This document shows, in pieces, positions 1 through 11,969 of a DNA stretch of 64,000 nucleotides. The position numbers were made by a program, and so were the translations under genes. Numbering within the stretch: the first letter of the stretch is position 1; each line of letters starts with the position of its first letter. The DNA is from Isoetes taiwanensis (lineage: Eukaryota > Streptophyta > Lycopodiopsida > Isoetales > Isoetaceae). The DNA lies in NCBI GenBank assembly GCA_021234155.1, contig JAJEKV010000102.1:308001-372000 (forward strand), given 5' to 3'. The notes beneath the pieces are model-generated. The model was not told the DNA's origin. It saw nothing but the letters and a program-made list of their open reading frames with translations, and made no database searches.

Positions 1-1483
1 TGGAAAATTCGACATGCATTTGGAGCGAAATTGTTGCCTCAAAATATCTGGAATTAAACATGTCTGTCTGCCATAACATGTCTTTCTGCTCGCTTTCTGA
101 AAAATGGCTACAGAACTCAGATTCAATTGATCAAAAGAAATGTCCCAAAACTTTACAATATAAAATAGTTCCAGAAGTATATTTGCATGCAGCATGCAAG
201 AATGTCTTGCAAAAATGCAATGGTCGGCACTTTGTGGCTAAGCAGTATTTTCAAATCTTACATTCTAATAGTGTGTCGTTCCTGCTCTAGAAATCCGTGA
301 TTATGACCCTGTCACCTGAAAACACTGTGAACCCTGAGATTTGAAAACCCTGTGATTAGAACTGCAAAGGGCTTAGGTGGGTCGTACCTAGTTCAATGAT
401 TCCTCTGAAGATTATGATTTGTTGTTCCTGTGATTTGCAAGAGCAATTTGCTAATGACAATTTGCTCATACCTCATTTATTTTGCAAAGCCCCAAAAGTA
501 AGCAGAACCGCCATATCCACCGTAACAACCGCCATATCCACCGTAACGGCTGCACAAATTAAACAAAGAAATATCTATTAACCTCTTCAGAAGACTGCTT
601 GGGTCCGTGAGACGAATAAACCAGCTGTAGTCCATGAAGGAGCGCAGGAAAAATAATTTAAATACAAAATGCAAACAAAACAGGATGGCTTTAGATGGAA
701 AAATATGTGAATCTGCTTAATGAACTCATAATGAAATACATCTTCACATGAAAATATGTGGCTACATGAAATTTGTACAGCATATTGAATCTCAAGCATG
801 ACATCATCTCAAAACATGCAAAAAAAAGGAAAAAACAACAAACTTGGAAGCTAGAGCACAGAGCTAGATAATCTGCTTCCACAAAATCAGCAAAGATATG
901 GTGATGTCTGCATTAAGTGCAAATGGGAGTAATGACAAAATTATAAAACAAAGACGAAATAAGCAAATTGGAATTGCAGAAGGAAAGCAGAGCTAACCCC
1001 AAACTTAAAAGAGAATCAAAGAAAAACTTATCAATACAGAAACTGTTATCTGTTGGTCGACATCTCAGCATCTGCCATAGTCGGTTCCTGTCCCTTCAAA
1101 CTGCTAGATAATAAATAAAACTCAGTCAAATATTTAGACCAGTGATGCCTAAGGTAGTTATCTCTATGCATTATGTGGCTAAGACCTACTCTCGTAGTCA
1201 TAACTTCATAGTCCATCCGCCAGAAATACAGCAACAAATAACGTTAGCCAGAACTACCGTCTCATGCACCACAAAAGTGCACTCTTGGGACGTGGCATCT
1301 GTAAATAGAAAATAGGACCTCGCGCATCTGCCGATACATGCAAAAAAATTTAAAGATTAGAATGGCACTCCACACATCAGAAGCAACATTTAAATCTGAC
1401 CCACCGAAATTCATCCAAATCGACATAGTTAGTTCATCAGACCAAGCGCCACATTTGCAAAATAAAAGGAACTGATATACGAA
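1..1483. other. Anonymous AT-rich stretch, no gene recognised
   Basis: I see no recognisable protein, RNA gene or complete transposon here. Open frames are short and overlap on both strands. A small direct repeat of 'CCGCCATATCCACCGTAAC' occurs twice near 510-547. The stretch may include the 5' flank of the kinase-like fragment that follows. Confidence 0.4.
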
Positions 1484-1858
1484 ATGGAGCAGAGAAAATG
1501 TCGGAAAATCCAGTGGAACAACGAACATTTCGATGGAAACTCGAACAATCACAAAGCTAACAAATTACCGGTTGCAGCCTTAGGTGCCGATTTGAAGGCG
1601 GGTGAAGCTGATATGAAGAAGAGCACTGGAAGAACGTCTGCATTTGCATTGTATTGGCATTACAGAATTCTGAGTATGGAGCCAGAGACTGAGACGGAGG
1701 AGACAGACGAAGAATTTCTCAACTACAACTATTCTGCTTTATTTCCCAATCTTTTGAAGAGCTATGATCTGCTTAAGGAAATCGGCAGCGGTGGCCAAGC
1801 TACGGTTTTTCGCTGCAGAAGTAAAATAGAAGGTAAGAAAGAGTTTGCTTGCAACTGA
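1484..1858 (+). pseudogene. Protein kinase N-terminal fragment (glycine loop only)
   Basis: The frame is open for 124 codons. An internal Met at 1676 begins an acidic leader rich in Glu and Thr. The last 30 or so residues fit the start of a Ser/Thr kinase domain: 'YDLLKEIGSGGQATVFRC' is a GxGGxxxVF glycine-rich loop with the usual hydrophobic lead-in. It is followed by 'EGKKEFAC', which resembles the strand that normally ends at the ATP-binding lysine; here the next codons are Asn and stop. There are two readings. Either this is exon 1 with a donor at AG|GTAAGA (1833), or the gene is truncated just before the catalytic lysine. No further kinase exon is recognisable downstream, and a LINE relic lies 1.1 kb away, so I favour a broken or exon-only remnant. 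The kinase subfamily cannot be assigned. Confidence 0.5.
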
Positions 1859-1933
1859 GTGCCCGAAGGAAGACTCGAATGTGAGGAAAAAAGATGTACG
1901 ATTCAAAAAAAAATGTACCGCAGGGGGGGAGGG

Positions 1934-1955
1934 GGAACGCCGCATGCGGCGTTCC
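1934..1955. repeat. 22-bp perfect GC-rich palindrome
   Basis: The left half GGAACGCCGCA is followed directly by its exact reverse complement TGCGGCGTTCC, next to a G-run. It stands out in AT-rich surroundings and could extrude as a cruciform or mark the arm of a small unrecognised element. No function is evident. Confidence 0.7.
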
Positions 1956-2923
1956 AGGCACATTTCCCAACCCCTTGCCTTTTTAAAAAAGAAGATGTAG
2001 TGCGAAGATATTGAAACTAAGACAGGTAGGTAGGGCAATTTATTTTTAGGTCCCGTTTCATTCCTTACTTTGGGAATTGATCTTATGGTGGCCCCACTTT
2101 ATTGATCGCATCTCGTATCTTTTTTTTTTTTTTTGAAATTTTGTTTTGTTTTGTTATAGGATTTGTGCTATATTATATGTTTTATATGATATTCATGAAC
2201 TTGCCAATGGTTTCGAATTTTTATTTATTTTTTCAAACAAAGAAAACATCTTCTCCCATAACATACCAAAACAATTATTAGATTGACCACTTTATATTTA
2301 AATTAATATCTAAGTTTACTTTGACCTAATAACATGCTTTTATTTATCCTCTTGTTGAGTTTTCCTTGACACTCATATTATACCAATTATGACATATCAT
2401 GTGACATGATGTAACATTTGTAAAGACCTTGTGAAAAATCCTATGATTTGAAAGGGTTCATTGATGGCTTTATTTTAGCCATTTGGCATACAAGCTATCT
2501 TCCTTACAATACATATGTAAATATCTCATAATAACAAGCAGATTTGTCTAAATAGCCATGTTGCAGTGCTCATTTATGTTACGCACATACTTTTGAAATT
2601 GCACACGTCTTCCAAACGCATATATAATTGATCTTAAAATCCACTGAAATATATTGTTATAGTTGCATTGAGTTAGGGGAACATATGCTTTAATGAAGTT
2701 ATATGAATATAAGCTTTTAATGCTAATGGCCTGCCTTGGGAAAAGCTGTCGGCAAGATTGTTATAGCTAGGGGTCCCTGCGGATCTATAGAATGCAGCGT
2801 ATAGACTATTAGTAGATAGCCCAACCATTTGGCAGTAGTATTGGGGTCCACTAAGGCTATCCTCTGTCTCCAACACTATTCGGACTCTACATTCTAAGGT
2901 AATCCTCATATCATCGTCATGTC
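1956..2923. other. AT-rich spacer, no gene recognised
   Basis: This stretch has long T-runs (about 2118-2150) and no coherent frame. Nothing is supported until the LINE relic begins near 2924. Confidence 0.4.
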
Positions 2924-3560
2924 AGCTAAGACCTCCCCTTTCAGTTATCAGAGGCAAACTACGGAAGTGACACCCACCTACAAGTATTTGGGAGTGGAAT
3001 CTCCTTCTATAGTGTTTTGGGACACTTCCATCCGGTTAAAAGGGATAATGGGCTAGAAGGCACTGTATGCAATGCAAAACAACAGCCATGATTGGGCCCA
3101 TCAGTCCCACTTGTTTAAAGTCTTGGTGGAGCTTGTCCTTCTATATGGGATCTAAGTCTGGGGGAGTATCCCTTGCTATCTAGAATGTCTTGGAGCAGGT
3201 GCATAAAGCCTTCTTGGCACAAGCACTAAAATTAAAGTCCACGGTCCCATATTAAATCCTGTTGCAATAGACAGGTTTCTAGAGGGCAGCCCTTGATCGC
3301 TACATCATCTACTTTCAAAAGGTGGTCAATATGGATGATGCTCGTCTCTCCAACTTGGCTTACACCATGGCAATGGAGCCATTGCACTTCAAGGTCTGCT
3401 GAAGGGAAAGTGGAGCTCAGTGGCTGGCCAGGTGGAATATGCATAAGCACAGGTATATGCAGGCGCAAAAGAAGCAGATTGCCATAGCTTGAGACAGTAC
3501 TTTGATGCTTGCTTTCTTAGCAAGCTTTGGGGTGCCAGCGCCTTTTGATTCATTGCAACA
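2924..3560 (+). mobile_element. LINE (non-LTR) reverse transcriptase relic, C-terminal part
   Basis: Translating across frames gives the region downstream of the RT palm in plant-type LINEs. 'EVTPTYKYLGVE' is followed by a decayed 'WDTSIR...KALYAMQNN' block, then 'LFKVLVELVLLYGI.VWGS'. Later come 'RYIIYFQKVVNMDDARLSNLAYTMA' type pieces (about 3295-3370) and 'ARWNMHKHRYMQAQKKQ'. The order and spacing match the LINE RT/connection region; several stops and frame changes show the copy is dead. No 5' RT motifs (YADD), endonuclease, poly(A) tail or target duplication could be placed, so both ends are approximate. The assignment to a LINE is fairly secure; the clade is not. Confidence 0.65.
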
Positions 3561-4548
3561 TCTAAATATAAGAAAGAGGTAACAAAGTAGTAGTCTGGAT
3601 CCTGAAAGATTAAGTATTCAGGTCAGCCTTTACCATTACTATTCTCTCACAAGGATTCTCTCATAACTATTCAACATATGCAATACAAATTATGCATCAT
3701 GTTACACATTTGTAGCATATATAGTTTTTTTTTAAAGGTTAAGCATGCTAGTTAAAGCGCAAAAGTAAAGAGGGTTTCTATCAGAGCAGGTCCCATTCTA
3801 TAACCCAACCACAACACCAAGTAGCCTTCAACCTTTTCTTGATTGCTCAAGTTTTGGGATCATAAATACTTTTAGAACTTGAACATCATAAATAGCTTTT
3901 GAGACGGGGATTTTCGAGTCTAGTACTAATAAGCTCACATAAAGAGCATAGGTGTGGATTGCAGGAGGAGGCACATAATTAAACACAAAACTAGACAGAT
4001 TAACTGCTAGGACGGCAATAAGAAAAAAACATTGCCATGCGACTAAGAAGGAAAAGAAAGTCTATCTTTACACTGAGCTTGACTAAGAAACAAGTGTTTG
4101 CATTCAGAACTCCCCCAATCCATCTCCATATACAACCAGATACATGCCTACTATATATTGCAATATCATGGAAAAGAGGCCATGATTTCTTGGGTCGAAC
4201 ATTGCTCCCTTTCCGCTATGTTCAAATTTTTGAAATATGAGAGCCCTGCCTTTTCTATAGACTGGATTGCTCTAACTAATCCAATATTAAAAATGGATGT
4301 TGCTATGTTGTTTAAGAATTCACATCATGGCAAAGTGCTCAATTCACATTTATGAGTTAAAAACTTGAAAGCTAGAATGTTCATGGATTCTAGAAGACTT
4401 TGAATTACATATTTTGATATCTAAGCCCTCGAATAATGTATGCAGTAAGTAGCATATATAGCTGAGAACAAATGCTAGAAATTAATATACTTCAATAAGA
4501 GAAGAATTAAATTGTTGATGCAGATTGATGAGGTTAAATTCAATGACC
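3561..4548. other. No gene recognised
   Basis: Only short overlapping open frames are present, none with recognisable motifs. Confidence 0.35.
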
Positions 4549-4793
4549 CAACTTGAAGCTCTTTTAGCAACCAAAAATTGATTAATGAAGATAAATTCAA
4601 TAGAAAATTTCTTTTCTATAATCTATCTCAAGAATTAAAGCATTAGTAGATATTATGCGACCTCATTAACTTGAAGCTTCCTTTAGCAACCAAAAGTTGA
4701 TAAATGAAGACACACCGAATAGAAAATTTCTTTTCTATAATCTGACTCAAGAATTAAAGCATTAGTCAGATATTATGCTACCTCATTAACTTT
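4549..4793. repeat. Tandem duplication, about 122-bp unit, two copies
   Basis: The segment running from 'CTTGAAGCT' through 'AGCAACCAAAA.TTGAT.AATGAAGA', 'GAAAATTTCTTTTCTATAAT' and 'GAATTAAAGCATTAGT' occurs twice head to tail with scattered substitutions. It is non-coding. Confidence 0.8.
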
Positions 4794-6390
4794 TGGATCC
4801 ATGGAAATATATATAAGGCAAGGAGTATCAAACTTCAATGCACCAAACCTCGTCCCATATGTTGCTCACTTGCTAAAACTTTGGAGAAACCAAAGGGCAA
4901 TAATCGTTAACAAAATGGTTTCTTGGCTCTGACTTTCATAAGGACATGAAAAATTACCTAGTTATTTGAAACTTCCCAGATATACAAGCAATTTTATACG
5001 TGATTTCCTCCTCTAATGACCTGATTTTGCTTGCTTTAGGCAAACACAGAATGTCTATTTCCATGCCAGAAATGGGCGGGAGTGAAAAGCAGAGCAATAG
5101 AGAAAAATCAAAGAATAAAATTCTTGATAAAGGAAGAAGAGATCTTTTTGAAGCTGTTTTATTGGAGCTCCCATAAGAATATGTGCTTATTTTTCAAGAG
5201 TTTATTTACACGAGTTTTGAAGAAAGGGGTTTTCTAATGTTTGTACGTGTTGCATTAAAAAATAGTAGATCTTATGATTAAGAAGACACGTCACAAAACT
5301 ATGATGTGGCAGGCCAAGTGGTAAGCTAGAATTGCAGTAATTGGATATAGGCAAGCCTGCTAATCAATTCAAAAATCATGTTAAGGTCCAATGGTTAGTT
5401 AAAAATAATCTATTTAAGATTAACAACAAGCATTAAATCCTTAAACTTAATAATTATCGAGATATTACATAAGCTTTGTCGTACCCAATGCTAGTTGTTT
5501 TTTCTTGGTACTTTTTTGGTCATTAAATATTACCTTTTGAGTTTCACCTTAACATGATTTTATCTCCCAATAAAACCCTAAGGTTTGATTTTTCCAAAAG
5601 GCTCTTACTTATGGGGCTTTGGTTTAGTGGTAACACACTAATCTTAAAATAACTATGTGTTGAGTTTGAGATCCCTTAGAGTTTTATTAAGTATACTTTT
5701 GTCCCATGGTCTCCTAGATGTTAAAATAATACTATCTATCTCTTCCCTTATTCTTAGTTTTGTTTCATTGTTTTCCTCTTCATGACGATCCTCTTCCTCT
5801 TCATAGTTATTTTCCTCATAATCCAGATGTCACCTCTTTATTCTTCAATGTGATCATCGTTTCTCTTCTTTCCTCCCTTGTCATCTCTCCTTTCTTTCCT
5901 TCTACTGAAGTCCAATGATCATCTTTCCCCTAGGAGTCTTTTTCCCGAAACCAATTTGATGGATTTTGCAACGAGGAATTAGAGTTTTTGACTTGTCATA
6001 GATGGCATTGTATTGGTTGGACCCCTCTAATGAATCTTATTATTAACATTTTTATACTGTGTTTTAGTGCCACAAGATTTCTTTGGTCGAATTATCCAAC
6101 AATTTCTGTAATCATGCTCGATCTTTACCACGGATCCATGGATCGCCAATAATTCATTTAGTGTTCGTTTTTTATCTAGCACATCCATACCTTTAATCTT
6201 GAGTTGACAAGAATAGAAGTAAAGTAGATCTTCTATCTTCATGGTGGTCGATTAATGATATTTTTTAAGCAAACTCCTGCTTGGAATCTTATTTTTCATT
6301 CATGTATCCCTCTTCGTTGCTCTTTCATACACCCGCATATGTTCCTAACTTCTTTACTTCTTTCTAAAGTAGAAATAGTTTTAGCCTATT
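4794..6390. other. No gene recognised; one SINE-like Pol III box pair near 5615-5680
   Basis: The stretch is mostly featureless. Around 5615-5680 'GGTTTAGTGGTAACAC' and, about 40 bases later, 'GAGTTTGAGATCCC' resemble the A and B boxes of a tRNA-derived SINE on the plus strand. No paired acceptor stem is visible, so it is not a tRNA gene. The SINE ends are not visible. Confidence 0.35.
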
Positions 6391-6909
6391 CTAGATTTGT
6401 TTAAGCAGCAATTTGGCGAACCATGGCAAATAACTAGAATGCTTGAAGAATGAGAAAAAGGCATCAAGCCATCTCCGTGCGACATCAGGCGGCCAATCTG
6501 TTATATAAGGAATTTGGAAAAGCCTTAAAAAATAGCTAGAATATCTGAAGAATGAATAGAAAGCATCAAGCCATCTCTGTCTTAATTTTGTTCCAATCTG
6601 TTCTATCAACAATTTGGCAAAGCCATGGCAAATAGATGGAATGCTTGAGGAATGAGCATAAAGCATTGAGCCATCTCCATCCAATTTTCTGATGACCAAT
6701 CTAAAATTCAAAAGTAGCAAGCGGCCAATTTGAAAATCCTTCATAATATCTTGGATCTTCTTAATAAAGACAAAACCATAATAGTTAAACAACTCCTCTT
6801 CCCTCACTATATTTTCAGTTATCTTTACTTGAGACATGTAGACAACTACTTTTGATTCATTAACGATTTGTAAGGACAAACACCTCTTGTACATGATGTT
6901 GCATTTCAA
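6391..6909 (-). CDS. Hypothetical 172-residue ORF with C-terminal internal repeats
   Basis: This is an open frame of unknown function. Its C-terminal half is built from a roughly 90-bp sequence repeated three times (about 6404-6490, 6501-6585 and 6598-6680). At protein level this gives recurring blocks of the type 'RWLDAFxSFFxxSSYxxxxFxxLLxxQI'. The first third is Lys/Glu-rich with no recognised motif. There is no signal peptide or clear membrane segment; the aromatic-rich repeats are moderately hydrophobic. No splice pattern or clear promoter was found. The frame may be open only because the tandem repeat keeps its phase, and it may belong to an unrecognised transposon. Confidence 0.3.
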   Translation of the reverse strand: MKCNIMYKRCLSLQIVNESKVVVYMSQVKITENIVREEELFNYYGFVFIKKIQDIMKDFQIGRLLLLNFRLVIRKLDGDGSMLYAHSSSIPSICHGFAKLLIEQIGTKLRQRWLDAFYSFFRYSSYFLRLFQIPYITDWPPDVARRWLDAFFSFFKHSSYLPWFAKLLLKQI

Positions 6910-9119
6910 AGTAGAACTAAATTTTAACCTAGTACACCTATAACTAGGACTAAAAATTCCAGTCTCGAAGGATGTTCAAGGGAAAAACTTCTACACTAAC
7001 GATGATACTAAAAGGTTAAAGGATTTGTACGAATAAGCTCATTGCAGGCAAGCATCCACACCTCAAGAATATGTAGCAAAATAACAGGGGGTTCTAGGGG
7101 GATCTGATATGGATATAAAAAAAACAATTCCTAAAACCATAGACCATATATCCCTAAAACAATTGAATGGGTTGTTGTAGAAAAAAAAACATAGATTCAA
7201 AATAAACAAGGTGCTGCGCACGGAGGGTTGCCCTCCATGGCCGGAGGGTAAAGTGGCTTAAATCATACTTCAAAGTCATGTTTTCACAATCAATCAAAAT
7301 TTCTACCAACCAATCCAAACAGTTATTCCAAATGAAGAATGATATGCTCGTAGGATGCAAACTACATAAAAAAACATTGGTTTAATCTTGAACCTCAGCA
7401 CATTAGGACGTCTTGTAGAAGTGAACTTGATAGGATTCTCTATGCCAGTGATATGACACTCTAAAGAATCTACAAGAACAAAAGTAGGCACAACTTGGTT
7501 AGCAAAGAACAGCTCAACAATCAATTTCCTAAAGACAAATATGTTCCTTTAAACATGAATCTATGGTGCAATTATTTCCTTTGCTACTAGTTTCATTGTT
7601 GATGCCATACCTTTTCATCAGAATTAAAAAGTGAATGATCTAAAAACGCCAATGGGTTTTGTGATTGTGCATTAAATGACAATATTGCAAGTGTCCTAAT
7701 AATAACTTGCAAATGAGCAGCATCAGTAACAAAGATGATACAAGGACCTCTGGATGAATTTGCCTGTGCATGATGATATATCTTTGCAACATCTCGATGT
7801 CCAAATTAAATATGGGTAAAATTACACTTGTTGCTGAATGGTGTAAGATCTCCATGGTGTAACATCTCCATGTCCATAATGGATCATAAGGGGTAACCAT
7901 ACAGCAATTAAGCATTTACTATTTAGAACGGAGTGAGAAAACGGACGTATATTTCTTGACTTGAGCACATTTGGAATTATATATCAACTAGGGTATCTAC
8001 TCATGATTAATTAAGCATGCTTGGTCAAAAGGTTGCAACCCACAAGCACCCTGCATCTTGCTGCATAGAGAACTTTGCTGTCGTGCAATTGCCCACAGGA
8101 ACGGCAAAGGGACCCGATCTTTTCAAAATACAAAGGGTATATGGTAGCGAGCCCTATTTCCAGCCTATTTTCAAAATACAAAAGATGTATAGGAGCCTAG
8201 CAAACCTAGACTAAAATAACATATGATTTAATAGCAAGCCCTACTAGCTATTAGCTCCAAACTATTGCAAATTTGACCCAACACTCAACACTCAAATGCT
8301 CAAAAACTTAGTGGACGAACCCCCTTTGCGATAGCATCTTGTAGCTTTACACATAAAACTTTGTCACAAAACATATTTCTCCAATGACATGTGATAATAG
8401 GCCTATATAATCCTCCTTTACTTTTGTTCAAAAACAGATCCACAAACAGTTGTTTTCCGTAGATGTGGGAAAAGTCAAAATTGGAAATGCTACTTTCTAG
8501 ACTTTTATAATGGTACAATGTTAACATCGATATACGCCATATTGGAAGAAGCCTTGTCATAATAAGGAATTAAGTCAACAGAGAATTGAGGGGCATTTTG
8601 ATATTAGTTTCGTTTGATGGATGACTTCAGAGCCAAGAAGCCAATTCGGAGATCAAACTAACAGTTCTCAATAAGAGGGTAAGTAATGTCCATGTATTTT
8701 GGCACAGGCAACGATAATTTACAATACATTTAGGGAACCTTATTAAGGAGGACAAGTGTGTGAACATTGAGATTTCTGGCTAAAAGCGTGCCTTTGTTTA
8801 AAGCAGGCCTGGGTTTTGAGTTTGTATGAGTCCGACCTGCCTCAGACATGACATAAAATAGATGTCTTCTATGAGGAGGGGGGAGGTTTTACAAATCATC
8901 TTTGCTTCTCTCTTGCAAGATTTACATGCCTCCAAGTCCGATGTACAAAAGTATAATTACAAATGCAACTTCGAGCACATAAAGAGGACCTTACATCGAA
9001 AAATAGAGCATGCAAACTATGTAGAACGTTATCGTTTTGATTTCCACGAGAATACCCGACTTTTTGTTGCCTCCATTTCCTGCAAAAAAGATCTTGTATG
9101 TCATTGATTAGCCCGGCTT
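6910..9119. other. No gene recognised apart from a dispersed repeat copy at 7060-7205
   Basis: Apart from the 145-bp copy of the 441-bp repeat family listed separately, I see only short non-diagnostic frames. Confidence 0.35.
7060..7205 (+). repeat. Dispersed 5'-truncated copy of the 441-bp repeat family
   Basis: From 'AATATGTAGCAAAATAACAG' through 'GGGGGATCTGATATGGAT' and 'CCATAGACCAT.TATCCCTA' to 'CATAGATTCAA' this matches the last third of the 441-bp unit in the arrays at 10764-16430. It stands alone here and lacks the tRNA-like head, as expected for a 5'-truncated SINE-type insertion. A good target duplication was not found. Confidence 0.8.
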
Positions 9120-10637
9120 TCATTGAATTGAAATCACTAAGTCCCTCTCAAACATTTGAAGTTCTTCGAGTTGCTTTCTTCTTCTCTCTTCCACCTCATT
9201 TATGTGCAACTTGGTTAACTTGTACTCATACTCCTCATCTATTTTCTCGCATTTAGCCAAAACAATCCTCAGAATGCTAATGCTTTCTTTCTGCGTGCTT
9301 CATCTCGCACGATTTTGAAACATTTGAGCCTCTGCATGCTTGACCAAAGCACTATACTTTCAAGTATTTCTTCATTTTGCATTGCTCTATCATGTTGTAT
9401 CTCGCCAGCTTACGTTGTGCTTCTCTTCTAACTCCCGATCATAAGTTTGCAAAAGCGCTCGTGCCCTATCTAAGTCGTTGGGCTCATTTGTTTGTAGGCA
9501 ATGTGACAGGATGCACCACTAGATCTCTTGGTTGTCGGCATTCTTTGTAGTTTCAGAAGGTTGAGCACTTTTTGTTGCAGTTCCTTGTGATACTTCAATG
9601 TCAAGATCTTCATCTGCAATCATTTTCATGTTTAACCATACATTCATAAATCATCCTTATAGGAACTACATAGAACAAATCAGCTACAAGTACATTTTGT
9701 AACTATTAAGAGGTTTTGATTATGGGTACCATAACTTACTAAAGCTCAAGTGCATGCACAACTTACAACTTCCTCATTAGCAAACAAATGAAGAGCCATT
9801 ACATAGAATAAAACATGTAAAACCACAAACAAAACTACAAGAGAGCCATACATCCAGTAGAATCAACCACATAATACGACCAGAATCAATTGAAACTTTT
9901 AAAGGCCTGAGCAAGAACATACCTGTAAAGAACCTGAGCATGCTCTTGCAGACCTTAGAAGTATCCGCCATGTCCTCTAGCTTAGCTAACAGCTGTTCAG
10001 CTTTCCAACATAAATGCTTCCCTTTTGTATCTTCACTTTGTTGAAAAATTCTTCTAACGTATTCCAGTTCTTTTGCAAGTGTTTCCCTCCCCCAATCCTT
10101 GGCAAAGTTCATGAAAACGTCCTTGACAAAACCAAAAAGCTCAGAAGAGGAACCACATCCAATGCATTGAAACTGCATCTGGGATGCACCTGGGGTGCCT
10201 CGAGGAGTTATGTAGGACATATTCAGCCCACAATCTAAATGACACCAATGAAGGCAAACATCACAACCAACCCACCGACATGTATTATTGTCATAATCAA
10301 ACTTAGAGCAGACCACACACATGCAAGCACTGCAAAAGCCATTCTTCTGTGAACAGATCTGGCATTCGCAATCATCATTTGGGAGCTGTACCTGACAAAG
10401 AATATTGCGGCACCTTGTTTGTAAGAGGATCTCTGCGAGAGCTTCTGTCTTAATATTATTGGTGTTCTCACGAAGCAAATAACCTTGAATCCCAGTTTTT
10501 ACAGCCACAAAAATTTCTAACTGAGTACGATGCGCTCTGCTAAGCATCTGGCTTGACAAATCTGTCCTCCTAAGAAGAACCCTCTGAGCGAGCACCGGTT
10601 TCCGGTTTCCACAGTTCCTCTCCAGCAACAGGGGCAA
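9120..10637 (-). pseudogene. OBE: OBERON-type PHD-finger protein pseudogene (two exons visible)
   Basis: OBERON proteins are nuclear PHD-finger proteins needed for plant meristem and embryo patterning. The first visible exon (10637 down to 9923) is open. It carries 'SRAHRTQLEIFVAVKTGIQ', a family hallmark just before the finger, then the Cys-rich finger with 'CECQICSQKNGFCSACMC', 'CRWVGCDVCLHWCHLDCG' and the 'C.GCG' end. Its donor is ACAG|GTATGT (9922). The acceptor ATTGCAG (9614) leads into exon 2 (9613 down to about 9120). Exon 2 holds the coiled-coil region typical of the family, with 'DLDRARALLQTYDRELEEK', 'KHAEAQMFQ' and 'LTKLHINEVEERRRKQLEEL', but spread over three frames with several stops. 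The 5' exons are missing: just upstream are an acceptor-like AG and then repeats. A full protein is usually more than twice this long. The exon structure shows it is not a processed copy. I read it as a truncated, decayed gene copy. Confidence 0.8.
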
Positions 10638-10889
10638 CCTAACATTTACAGCCTATGATGGGTTTTTAGCAGTCATTGGCATATTCTGGGTATATATTGG
10701 CATATACCTAGCATATGCCACAAACCCACCTCAACAAGGGCTTGTCCCCTTAGGGGCAACCCAAAAATAATCACATTAGCTCACTGGATATATTGGTTAA
10801 AGTAATCTTATTAGGACATTGAATTATTTTGATAGAGGTTCGAGCCCGGTGCTACTATTGGCACCCTAACTATACATTCAAAACCAAAC

Positions 10890-11010
10890 GTATATCGAGT
10901 TAGATATACTGCGTATATCGAACTCGATATACAAATATACAGCGTATATCGAGTTCGATATACGACGTATATCGAGTTAGATATACGGCATATATCGAAC
11001 TCGATATACG
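10890..11010. repeat. Left subterminal array of 20-bp palindromes, 23-bp period
   Basis: About five copies of GTATATCGA(A/G)(C/T)TCGATATAC or close variants are separated mostly by 3-bp spacers (TGC, GAC, GGC). Each unit is nearly self-complementary. They lie just inside the left TIR of the MULE-like element and mirror the array at the other end, so they are candidate transposase-binding sites. Confidence 0.85.
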
Positions 11011-11540
11011 ATTTTTTTTTTTTTAATTTTCGATTCTGACCGGCCGGAAAATATACACAAAATATAAGCGTCATTTTTATATAATTATACGGCATATATA
11101 CGATATACGCCAGATGAATGGCTATTACTATGCTTCTAAGCTCGCTTGTCTTCCTGTTTTGAACAGTCTTGCTATCGGTACTGTGAGAGATCCTCTATAT
11201 GCCATATGCCTGGCATCATTCGACTACCACATCTCACCAAAGCATCCCATCCGGCTGATAGTTCTTATACAAGCCAAGCTCCAAAATGCAAACTCAACTA
11301 TGAATTAGCTTTCACCCTTAACATTTGATCCTCTGTATTTCATAAGCAATCTTCGTTGCTCTAGCAGTGGTGAATCGACAACGCAAATGGAATGACAGCC
11401 ACTAGAGAGAGCTTGGCCCCATCTGCCCAGAAAAGCCTGGTCTAGCATTGCAAAAAGCCTTCATCGTTATATCTGTTCGGTATATCCAACGACCTGTTCT
11501 TCATCTATTCATCTATTTGATTCGACATATCTACCAAACC

Positions 11541-11690
11541 CTAGCAAGCCTCAGTTTTTCCTGTATGGTAGAAGCAGATCCAAAAAAACCCTAACGAGCC
11601 TCAGTTTTTGCTGTAAGGCAGAAGCAGATCCAACATTTTCTTATTCGGCCTCAGTTTTTTCTCTATGGCGGAAGCAAATTAGGTCGTTTC
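11541..11690 (+). repeat. Three tandem copies of a 50-bp unit inside the MULE-like element
   Basis: Units begin at 11541, 11591 and 11641 with exact 50-bp spacing. Each contains 'GCCTCAGTTTTT', then 'CTGTA(T/A)GG(T/C)' or a variant, then 'GAAGCAGATC' or 'GAAGCAAATT'. No coding sense was found on either strand. Confidence 0.8.
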
Positions 11691-11969
11691 TTCATCTGGC
11701 ATAACCATTCGGCATTTTCTTCAGGTAGAGCCGCTGCCATTTCAAAATTCCCCAAACTATTGTATTCCATGAAAGACCTCCAATAAAGCACCGGTTCGTA
11801 AGCGAGAAACAAATAGAAGCAGCTCAGATGGGCTATGGCAAAACTGTAGCATAGTGGCAAATATGTTGGGCGCCGCATTGTGAGCTGGGCCGACCCTAAT
11901 CTCAGATCTAGGGTTCGCCATTTTCTAGTACAGACTAGCTCCTAAGAACCCGGAAAAAACAAAAAAAAT

